Part shown: positions 57,691 through 64,000 of the stretch, one piece after another
How the letters are laid out: each line of letters starts with the position of its first letter
Numbering within the stretch: the first letter of the stretch is position 1
Assembly: GCA_902825875.1 (NCBI GenBank)
Contig: CADECP010000014.1
Location: 1 to 64,000 of the forward strand
Direction of reading: 5' to 3'
DNA from: an uncultured Acidobacteriota bacterium
GTDB taxonomy: Bacteria > Acidobacteriota > Blastocatellia > RBC074
DNA: 64,000 nt
Position numbers and translations under genes: made by a program
Notes under the pieces: generated by a model
Seen by the model: only the letters and a program-made list of their open reading frames with translations
What the model was told of the DNA's origin: nothing
Databases searched by the model: none

Positions 57691-58467
57691 ATGCCTGACA
57701 TTCTGGAAAAAATCGTAGCTCGGAAACGAGAGAGGTTGGAAGAAGCCCAGCGCCGTGTTCCCTTACGCGAGCTAAAAGCTTCGATACCCACGGTTGGCGG
57801 TCAAGGAATTTTCGCTCCGGCGCTACGGCGCAAAGGCGTCAACATCATTGCTGAAATCAAGCGCCGTTCGCCGTCCAAAGGCGTCATCCGCGAAAATTTC
57901 GACCCGGTCAGCATCGCTCGCAATTACACGGCTGGCGGAGCGGCAGCGATTTCCTGTCTGACCGAAGAAGATTTCTTTGACGGTTCGCTGGAGTATTTGC
58001 GCGCCGTGCGCGATGCGTCGCCACTGCCGATTCTGCGAAAAGATTTCATCTTCGACGAATATCAAATTTACGAAGCCGTTCACGCCAAAGCCGACGCGAT
58101 TTTGTTAATTGCCGCCATGCTCGAAGCTGAACAGTTCAACGACTTGCTGGAACTGACGCATGGACTGGGCATTGACGCACTGGTGGAAATCCACGACCGC
58201 GAAGAACTCGACAAGGTCATGCGCTACGACGTGCGACTGCTGGGCATCAACAATCGCAACCTGCGAACTTTTGAGACGCGGCTGGAAACTTCGTTGGAAC
58301 TGGCGAAAGACTTGCCCAACACAATCACGCTGGTCAGCGAAAGCGGCATCCGCACCCGCGAAGACATTGACCGATTGCGCGCGGCTGGCTTCCACGCTTT
58401 TTTGATCGGCGAAGAGTTGATGCGGGCTGAAGATGAAGGCGAGGCGTTGAAAGCGTTGGTAAATTGA
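57691..58467 (+). CDS. trpC: Indole-3-glycerol phosphate synthase
   Basis: TrpC closes the indole ring from CdRP. The 258-residue TIM barrel contains ILEKIVARKRERLEEAQRRV, IIAEIKRRSPSKGVIRENFD (catalytic Lys), SCLTEEDFFDGSLEYL, LPILRKDFIFDEYQIYEA (Lys), LVEIHDREELDKV (Glu), LGINNRNLRTFE (Asn) and LVSESGIRTREDI. It is closely packed between trpD and trpF, but the trpC-trpF gap carries an arm of a dispersed repeat. Confidence 0.97.
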   Translation: MPDILEKIVARKRERLEEAQRRVPLRELKASIPTVGGQGIFAPALRRKGVNIIAEIKRRSPSKGVIRENFDPVSIARNYTAGGAAAISCLTEEDFFDGSLEYLRAVRDASPLPILRKDFIFDEYQIYEAVHAKADAILLIAAMLEAEQFNDLLELTHGLGIDALVEIHDREELDKVMRYDVRLLGINNRNLRTFETRLETSLELAKDLPNTITLVSESGIRTREDIDRLRAAGFHAFLIGEELMRAEDEGEALKALVN

Positions 58468-58471
58468 TGAT

Positions 58472-58501
58472 GGTTCAGAACCGGGAGCGGTAGCGACGGG
58501 G
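58472..58501. repeat. Single arm of the dispersed 30-bp repeat
   Basis: GGTTCAGAACCGGGAGCGGT and the following AGCGACGGGG match, with a few changes, the arms at 33528-33557 and 33586-33615. It occupies the trpC-trpF gap. No facing arm is present here. Confidence 0.75.
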
Positions 58502-58515
58502 TAAGCGACGGCAAG

Positions 58516-59142
58516 ATGGAAAAAGTAAAACTCAAAGTTTGCGGCATCACCTCTCTGGAAGATGCCCGCGCAGCGATTGATTGCGGAGCCGAGTTTTTGG
58601 GCTTCAATTTTTATCGCAAAAGCCCGCGCTACATTGCGCCCAAAGCTGCGCGAACGATCATTGAACAACTGCCGAATGAAATCACAACCGTCGGTATTTT
58701 CGTCAACGAAGCTCAGCCGCAAGACGTGCTGAAAATTCTGAATGCCAGCCGCGCGCAGTTGGCGCAGCTTCACGGTGACGAAGACGCTGCTTATTGCGCG
58801 GCGGTCGGAGCCGAACGAGTCATCAAGGCTTTGAGAGTTGGCGAAGGTTTCGATGTGCGGCGGGTTTTGAATTATCCGGCTTGGGCGATTTTGCTGGATG
58901 CCTTTGACAAGAATCTTTACGGCGGAACCGGCAAGACTGCGAATTGGGAAGTGGCGTTCGAGGCCGCGAAGTTGACTCGGTTATTTTTGGCGGGCGGTTT
59001 GTCGCCGGAAAACATTGCCGAAGCGATTCGCGCAGTTCAGCCGTTTGCCGTTGATGTGAACAGCGGCGTCGAAAGCGCGCCAGGAATAAAAGCCGCCGAC
59101 AAATTGAAAAAACTGAAACAGGAGATGGAGACGATCAAATGA
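58516..59142 (+). CDS. trpF: Phosphoribosylanthranilate isomerase
   Basis: TrpF isomerises PRA to CdRP. The 208-residue TIM barrel begins [20 protein letters not shown] (catalytic Cys), then [62 protein letters not shown] (catalytic Asp) and [15 protein letters not shown] with [14 protein letters not shown]. Its stop overlaps the trpB start (ATGA). Confidence 0.96.
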   Translation: MEKVKLKVCGITSLEDARAAIDCGAEFLGFNFYRKSPRYIAPKAARTIIEQLPNEITTVGIFVNEAQPQDVLKILNASRAQLAQLHGDEDAAYCAAVGAERVIKALRVGEGFDVRRVLNYPAWAILLDAFDKNLYGGTGKTANWEVAFEAAKLTRLFLAGGLSPENIAEAIRAVQPFAVDVNSGVESAPGIKAADKLKKLKQEMETIK

Positions 59143-60347
59143 ATTTTTCCGCCTTGCCGGATTCCAGCGGACACTTTGGGCCTTATGGCGGCAGTTTTGT
59201 GCCGGAAACTTTGATGTATGCGCTGGATGAACTGAAAACCGCGTACGCCGTAGCCAAAGACGATCCGATTTTTCAGGAAGAGTTTCATCGTTTGCTGCGC
59301 GAATTTGTCGGACGGCCTACGCCGATTACCTTTGCCGAACGAATGACGCAGCATTTGGGCGGCGCGCAGATTTACCTGAAACGCGAAGACTTGAACCACA
59401 CGGGCGCTCACAAAATCAACAACGCTCTGGGGCAAATTCTGCTGGCCAAACGAATGGGCAAACGCCGCATCATCGCTGAAACCGGAGCCGGTCAGCACGG
59501 AGTGGCTACGGCGACGGTTTGCGCGTGGGCTGGACTTGAATGCGTCGTGTACATGGGAACCGAAGACATGCGGCGGCAGGCGTTGAATGTTTTTCGCATG
59601 CGATTGTTGGGCGCGGAAGTGCGCGGCGTTGAATCCGGCAGTAAGACTTTGAAAGACGCCATCAACGAAGCTCTGCGCGATTGGGTGACAAACGTCGGCG
59701 ATACGCATTACCTGCTGGGTTCTGTGCTGGGGCCTCATCCTTACCCGATGATGGTGCGCGATTTTCAGAGCGTCATTGGCCGCGAAGCTCGTGGGCAGAT
59801 GTTGGAACGAACCGGGCGGCTGCCGGATTATTTGGTCGCTTGCGTCGGCGGCGGCAGCAACGCTATGGGATTGTTTTACGAATTCCTGAACGACGAATCG
59901 GTCAAGATGATCGGCGTCGAAGCTGGCGGGCGTGGGCTTTCGCTGGGCGAACATGCGGCCAGGTTTTTGGAAGAAGGCGGCGGACGCATCGGCGTGTTGC
60001 AAGGCACGCGCAGTTACGTGCTGCAAGATGATCGCGGGCAAATCGCGTTGACACATTCGATTTCAGCGGGATTGGATTACGCGAGCGTTGGGCCGGAGCA
60101 TTCGTTTCTTCACGACAGCAAACGCGCCGAGTATGTTTTCGCCAACGACGACGAAGCTCTGGCGGCGTTTCAATTGCTGGCGAAAATGGAAGGAATCATT
60201 CCGGCGCTGGAATCGTCGCACGCGATTGCCGAAGTTGTGAAACTGGCTCCGCGTTTGTCGCCGGAGCAAATCATTCTGGTCAATCTGTCAGGTCGCGGCG
60301 ACAAAGATGTTCACACGGTTGCCGACGCCTTGAACGAGAAACTCTGA
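59139..60347 (+). CDS. trpB: Tryptophan synthase beta chain
   Basis: TrpB joins indole and serine using PLP. The 402-residue protein has the N-terminal [20 protein letters not shown], the PLP-lysine motif [34 protein letters not shown] (indole channel), [15 protein letters not shown] (phosphate loop) and [16 protein letters not shown]. This is the TrpB1 type that normally pairs with TrpA. The ATG overlaps the trpF stop. trpA is not the next gene; an unknown gene takes its place. Confidence 0.97.
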   Translation: MNFSALPDSSGHFGPYGGSFVPETLMYALDELKTAYAVAKDDPIFQEEFHRLLREFVGRPTPITFAERMTQHLGGAQIYLKREDLNHTGAHKINNALGQILLAKRMGKRRIIAETGAGQHGVATATVCAWAGLECVVYMGTEDMRRQALNVFRMRLLGAEVRGVESGSKTLKDAINEALRDWVTNVGDTHYLLGSVLGPHPYPMMVRDFQSVIGREARGQMLERTGRLPDYLVACVGGGSNAMGLFYEFLNDESVKMIGVEAGGRGLSLGEHAARFLEEGGGRIGVLQGTRSYVLQDDRGQIALTHSISAGLDYASVGPEHSFLHDSKRAEYVFANDDEALAAFQLLAKMEGIIPALESSHAIAEVVKLAPRLSPEQIILVNLSGRGDKDVHTVADALNEKL

Positions 60348-60868
60348 TGGCCGAACGCGCACTCAAAGCAGACGATCTGGCCGCAGAGGTCAAACAGTTG
60401 ATGGGCGACCAACTCATTTCAGCGATTTACCGCGACCGCATTCGCACGATTCGCACGCGCAGCTACAAGTTGGAAGCTACGGCAAAAAAAACATCCGTCG
60501 AAGTAATGCACACCTTGCTTGGCGTGGAATTGAAAATTGGGAAACGGCGACTTCTCTGCCCTGATCTTGCGACGGCTCGTTACCTGAGCGTCTTTGCCCG
60601 GCTGGGAGTTGCCGAAGTTGCCGTGCCTTATGACATCACGCAAATTTCGCGGCTGGCCGATGATTTGGAATCGTCCTGGTTTCGTATGATGATGCTGACC
60701 GAGCATTTGACCGCCACACGCAGCGAACGGCTTCGCGGCAAACTCGCCAACTTGCTGATTGCCGATCAACAATCAGAAGTTGTTGCGCTCGGCGCTGGCC
60801 CCGCAATCCCCGAATTCAATCAAAACACTCGGCAGCGCAGGCCGAAATACTGGACGAAGCCCCGCTAA
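60347..60868 (+). CDS. Unknown protein coupled to trpB
   Basis: A 173-residue protein starting [20 protein letters not shown]. Its ATG overlaps the trpB stop (TGATG), so it is translated with trpB. The middle (RRLLCPDLATARYLSVFARL, GVAEVAVPYDITQISRLADD, LESSWFRMMMLTEHLT) looks like a globular alpha/beta protein; the C-terminus is basic. No family is recognised and it does not resemble TrpA. Confidence 0.7.
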   Translation: MAERALKADDLAAEVKQLMGDQLISAIYRDRIRTIRTRSYKLEATAKKTSVEVMHTLLGVELKIGKRRLLCPDLATARYLSVFARLGVAEVAVPYDITQISRLADDLESSWFRMMMLTEHLTATRSERLRGKLANLLIADQQSEVVALGAGPAIPEFNQNTRQRRPKYWTKPR

Positions 60869-60884
60869 AGAAGGAGCACAAAGC

Positions 60885-61451
60885 ATGAAGTTATCGAAGA
60901 GTTTTTTCTGGCTGGCTGCAACAGTGTCGCTGGTCGTTTTCAGTTTACCTGTCTCTGCCCAACTTCCTGCCGAACCGTCGCTCGATCAAATCAAAGCGGA
61001 AAAATTCATCGTCCGAACTCTGGACGGCAAGAAGCTGGAATTGAACAAGCTGCTAACGTCTGGCAAGCCCATTGTGCTGGATATTTGGGCGACTTGGTGC
61101 GGGCCGTGTCGGCAGGAAATCCCTCACTTGATCGAACTCGCCGACCAATATCGCAAAGACGGATTGATCGTCATCGGATTGACGACCGAAGATTATGAAA
61201 CTCAACGTAATCGCGTGAAGTCGTTCGTTAAAGAGTATGGCATGACTTACAACGTAGGCTTTGCATCGGAACAACTCTATCTGGCATTCAACAGCGGTTC
61301 AGCGGCCATGCGAATCCCGCAAACCTTCGTGTTCGGCACGGACGGCAAACTGGTTAAACGCCTGATCGGATACAACACGCGAATTGGCAGAGAAATGTTG
61401 AACTCCGCCGTAGCCGAAGCCGTAACTCCGCGCAAAGAAGTTGGGCAGTGA
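60885..61451 (+). CDS. TlpA-like exported thioredoxin
   Basis: A 188-residue periplasmic thiol-disulfide protein with signal MKLSKSFFWLAATVSLVVFS...VSAQ. The active site is WATWCGPCRQEIPHL, with cis-Pro in RIPQTFVFGTDGKLV. This is the TlpA/ResA type, used in cytochrome maturation or general thiol reduction. AAAGAAGGAGCACAAAGC precedes ATG 60885. It follows the trpB-coupled unknown gene by 16 bases and precedes a second TlpA-like gene. Confidence 0.92.
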   Translation: MKLSKSFFWLAATVSLVVFSLPVSAQLPAEPSLDQIKAEKFIVRTLDGKKLELNKLLTSGKPIVLDIWATWCGPCRQEIPHLIELADQYRKDGLIVIGLTTEDYETQRNRVKSFVKEYGMTYNVGFASEQLYLAFNSGSAAMRIPQTFVFGTDGKLVKRLIGYNTRIGREMLNSAVAEAVTPRKEVGQ

Positions 61452-61622
61452 AAAAAACTTCTTCCTTCACTGGGAATTTCGCCGGTTGTCAATGTTGGAA
61501 ACAGCAGGCTATCATACAGCCCGTTTCCGATACCCGCGTTCGCAATCAGGATTCGCTGAAGCCTAAAGTCCCAACCGCGAACGACGTTTTAACTTCACCG
61601 AACCAGAAAGCAGAAAGTTCGA

Positions 61623-62249
61623 ATGTTTCAAATCCCGATAAATTCTTCGTTGACTGTTCGCCGGTTTGGCTTGCTCACGTTGCTATTGGCGATGCTGATT
61701 CTGGCTGGCTGTTCGGAAAGCAGCGTGATGAACAAAGCTCAATCACCCGGCAGCAGCAGTTACCGCCCACCGGCAAATCCTCGCGGCAAACTGGACGAAA
61801 GCGTCAACACTGTCAATCTGGCCATGTTGAAAGGCAGCAACGTCAAGTTTGGCGACCTGGTCGGCAACAACAAAGTCGTGCTGGTCAATTTTTGGGCGAC
61901 TTGGTGCAGCCCGTGTCGCCGGGAAATTCCCGATTTGATCGCCTTGCACAATCAGTTCAAAGACAAAGGCGTCGAAATCATCGGCTTGACTGTGGAAGAC
62001 CCGCAGATGGAACGCAATCGCGTGGAAATGTTCATCCAGCAGTTTTCAATGAACTATCGCGTAGGCTTTTCGCCGCAAGACATGTTCATGAAATTCAACG
62101 CAGCCAATGGCGGAAGCCCGCGCGTACCGATTCCGCAGACGTTCATCTTTGGAAAAGACGGAAAGATTGTGGACAGTCTGGCCGGGCTTCGTGGAGATTT
62201 CCGGCAATGGGCGGAAGGCGCGATCAATCACGCGCTGAGTAAGACTTAA
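61623..62249 (+). CDS. TlpA-like thioredoxin lipoprotein
   Basis: A 208-residue thioredoxin-fold lipoprotein. LLTLLLAMLILAGC is a lipobox signal that would attach the mature Cys to lipid. The active site is FWATWCSPCRREIPDL, and IPQTFIFGKDGKIVDSL carries the cis-Pro loop. It is a divergent paralogue of the preceding gene product; both share NRVxxFxxxxxMxYxVGF. The 170 bases between the two genes hold nothing recognisable. Confidence 0.92.
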   Translation: MFQIPINSSLTVRRFGLLTLLLAMLILAGCSESSVMNKAQSPGSSSYRPPANPRGKLDESVNTVNLAMLKGSNVKFGDLVGNNKVVLVNFWATWCSPCRREIPDLIALHNQFKDKGVEIIGLTVEDPQMERNRVEMFIQQFSMNYRVGFSPQDMFMKFNAANGGSPRVPIPQTFIFGKDGKIVDSLAGLRGDFRQWAEGAINHALSKT

Positions 62250-62274
62250 GTAATGCCCTCAAATGTAAACAACT

Positions 62275-62303
62275 TGAACGCCCTCACTCCTCAACTTAAT
62301 TTT
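62275..62303 (+). promoter_or_regulatory. Possible sigma70-type promoter
   Basis: TTGAAC (62275-62280), 17-base spacer, TAATTT (62298-62303). It lies 33 bases ahead of the next ATG, which has its own CGGAGG site at 62320-62325. The -10 box is weak. Confidence 0.4.
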
Positions 62304-62335
62304 TGTGTTACGTGATTCGGAGGTAGACATTCATT

Positions 62336-63730
62336 ATGCGTAATCGTCAATTCCAGTTTTTTTCTCTTTTAGTGCTTGGAGTTTTTTGTGCAGCTTTGAT
62401 TGGGTTCAACACCAGCGCTCAGCAACAATCCGTCAACAAACAGCCATCGGCGGATCAAGACGGCCCGGTTGCCGTCACCCCCAGAACAATTACTGAAAAA
62501 GCTCCGGCGGAAATTGTCATCACGCCGGAAGATTTCGGCAACTTCCGGTTTCCGCTCATCAACAACAAAGGCGAAATTGTTTTTCTAGGGTTGTTCAATA
62601 AAGGCGATGCCCAGAATAGTTCCGGCCAAGCCATCTTTGTTCGTCAGCCAAATGGAAGCTGGAAAATCACACGCGAAGGCGAAAAATCCAGCAATCTGGC
62701 TCAGCCGATTTATGGATTCGGCATGCCGACCTTCAACGACAACGGCGACCTGACTTTCTATTCCAGCTTTGGAACTGCTACGCTCAAACCGGTTGTCACG
62801 GCAATTGATCCCAACGACCCTGCCGGTTACGCAGCCAAATCAAATAACGGTGGCTTGTACCTTAAAAACGCTCAAGGGCTGAAAACGCTGGTCAAACTTG
62901 GCGATGAAGTCCCGAAAATGCCTTCGCACTTCAGCGGCTTCAGCAATGCCTCGACAAATTCCAAAGGCGTGTCGGCGTTTGTGGGAATGTACAGCGACCC
63001 TGACGGCAAAGGCATCTTTATGGTCGAAAACGGCGAATTGCGCCTGGTGGTGCGTAGCGGCCAGAAAGTCGGTGTCACCGGCGGCGAAGAAACCTTTTCC
63101 GAACATTACTACCCGACTCCGGTCAATGACCTGAATGAAATCGCCTTCATGGCTCGCATCGGCGAAAAAAGCGGAATCTTCGTTTCGCGTCCAAAAGGGT
63201 TGGAATTGATCGCTTATGTCGGTCGCCCTTCACCGGTCAAAGGCACCAATTATCTGGGTTTCGGCAATCGAACTCCGGCGATAAACAACAAAGGCGATGT
63301 GGCCTTTTCCGGGTTTTATGATGGCCCGGTTGCGGGACGTGCGCTGTTTTTCAAACCAGTGAACGGCCCTGTTCAGATCATTGCCAAAAAAGGCGACCCG
63401 GCTCCGGGCGGCGGTAAGTTCGAAGACTTTCTGTCTCCGGCGGTCAACGCGCGAGGTGAAATCGCCTTTATCGGCTTGATGGGCGGACGCAGTCGCGGAA
63501 TGTTCATCAAAACCGCAAAAGGCATTGAGCCAATCGCCATGGTTGACCAGAAAATTCCCGGAGCAAAAGACGAAAACGAAATGTTCAATCAATTCACTCA
63601 ACCCGGAATTAACGATCGCGGCGAAGTCGTTTTTTACGGTCAGATTAGAGCCAACGTCGCCATCTTCCACCGCGATGAAAAAGGCGTGTTGCATACGCTG
63701 ATTCGACGCGGCGACAAGATGCCGAAGTAA
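62336..63730 (+). CDS. Exported NxxGxxxF-repeat (propeller-like) protein
   Basis: A 464-residue exported protein (signal MRNRQFQFFSLLVLGVFCAA...TSAQ). It is built of repeats with a shared strand pattern: INNKGEIVFLG, FNDNGDLTFYS, VNDLNEIAFMA, INNKGDVAFSG, VNARGEIAFIG and INDRGEVVFYG, each followed by a G-rich turn and a strand such as GIFVSRPKGLELIAYV. Such proteins (DUF7453-like, choice-of-anchor families) are predicted beta-propellers. The role is unknown; ligand or surface binding is likely. The gene has its own promoter-like sequence and a strong terminator, so it seems monocistronic. Confidence 0.8.
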   Translation: MRNRQFQFFSLLVLGVFCAALIGFNTSAQQQSVNKQPSADQDGPVAVTPRTITEKAPAEIVITPEDFGNFRFPLINNKGEIVFLGLFNKGDAQNSSGQAIFVRQPNGSWKITREGEKSSNLAQPIYGFGMPTFNDNGDLTFYSSFGTATLKPVVTAIDPNDPAGYAAKSNNGGLYLKNAQGLKTLVKLGDEVPKMPSHFSGFSNASTNSKGVSAFVGMYSDPDGKGIFMVENGELRLVVRSGQKVGVTGGEETFSEHYYPTPVNDLNEIAFMARIGEKSGIFVSRPKGLELIAYVGRPSPVKGTNYLGFGNRTPAINNKGDVAFSGFYDGPVAGRALFFKPVNGPVQIIAKKGDPAPGGGKFEDFLSPAVNARGEIAFIGLMGGRSRGMFIKTAKGIEPIAMVDQKIPGAKDENEMFNQFTQPGINDRGEVVFYGQIRANVAIFHRDEKGVLHTLIRRGDKMPK

Positions 63731-63751
63731 GGCTCAATTGCAAAAATTTCC

Positions 63752-63795
63752 GGCTCAAAGCGTGGTTCGGTCTCGACCAAAACACGCTTTGAGCC
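63752..63795 (+). terminator. Rho-independent terminator
   Basis: Perfect 13-bp arms GGCTCAAAGCGTG (63752-63764) and CACGCTTTGAGCC (63783-63795) around an 18-base loop, followed by TTTTGCTT. It is 22 bases past the repeat-protein stop. Confidence 0.85.
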
Positions 63796-63889
63796 TTTTG
63801 CTTATCACCGTCTTTATTGGTCAAAAACTCCTACAGCCACAATCCTTTGCCTTTGAGCCAGAAGTTGCTAAAAAAGTTTCAAACCAGCA

Positions 63890-63918
63890 TTGACTTGGTT
63901 CTGACTCACACCTAGAAT
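63890..63918 (+). promoter_or_regulatory. Sigma70-type promoter for a gene beyond the window
   Basis: TTGACT (63890-63895), 17-base spacer, TAGAAT (63913-63918): one mismatch from consensus in each box or close to it. Transcription would start near 63925 and run off the right edge. No gene starts before base 64000. Confidence 0.6.
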
Positions 63919-64000
63919 CGCCCCGCCTTATCAAACTGACAGAGTAAAGTCTGTCACCCAACTTAGTACCACATAGTTAGCATGTTCGCCCCGTCCAGAA

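Overview
The window reads as a chromosomal segment from a soil or sediment acidobacterium. I infer class Blastocatellia or a near relative. The signs are moderate GC, many large secreted peptidases (M28, S9, S41 tricorn-type), HYR-domain surface proteins, DUF4159 and DUF4922 families, and intergenic repeats. No rRNA or tRNA gene, integrase or CRISPR array was recognised. Bases 1-12874 are coded on the minus strand, there is a switch zone at 13.0-14.7 kb, and nearly everything from 15.3 kb to the end is on the plus strand.

Region 1 (1-12.9 kb, minus): a small conserved protein, uvrA carrying an in-frame array of 48-bp hairpin repeats, a serine beta-lactamase-like hydrolase, a three-gene overlapping operon (GmrSD-type DUF262/DUF1524 nuclease, nucleotidyltransferase, YcaQ/AlkX DNA glycosylase), and two exported peptidases. 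Region 2 (13-20.7 kb): an EamA exporter, a Crp/Fnr regulator, dodecin, a GT4 glycosyltransferase overlapping a GH130 enzyme, and small unknowns.

Region 3 (20.86-29.38 kb) is the most unusual. One promoter-to-terminator unit holds a group-1h-like [NiFe]-hydrogenase small subunit, two paralogous large-subunit-like proteins and a four-PAS hybrid histidine kinase. Both large-subunit-like proteins lack every Ni-Fe cysteine: the N-terminal CxxC positions are substituted, and each protein stops at the Asp-Pro that normally precedes the C-terminal CxxC. This looks like a hydrogenase scaffold that can no longer bind the Ni-Fe centre, possibly acting as a sensor or electron-transfer complex.

Region 4 (29.5-44 kb): a HYR surface protein; a tightly overlapping cell-envelope operon (DUF1460 amidase-like, GT2, DUF4922 phosphorylase-like, SpoIID/LytB, small unknown); a DUF4159 protein; a BtrH/DUF4872 protein; a DUF2164 gene and gene remnants; OmpA-like and VOC proteins; and a tricorn-like protease. 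Region 5 (44-49.1 kb): a decayed cytochrome c fragment, serA, hisF, an alpha/beta hydrolase without its nucleophile, and hisIE. Region 6 (49.2-63.8 kb): a membrane patatin-like protein, then a tryptophan gene run (trpE, cyclophilin, M28 peptidase, trpG, PIN toxin and partner, trpD, trpC, trpF, trpB, unknown). Two TlpA-like thioredoxins and a secreted repeat protein follow. trpA is not in the window.

Several repeat families are woven through the segment: seven-base-period arrays, often with complementary halves and four times ending 2-6 nt before a start codon; perfect mini-hairpins with three-base loops; and a 30-bp inverted-repeat element that has entered a coding sequence. All functional calls rest on reading motifs by eye; no database search was run.
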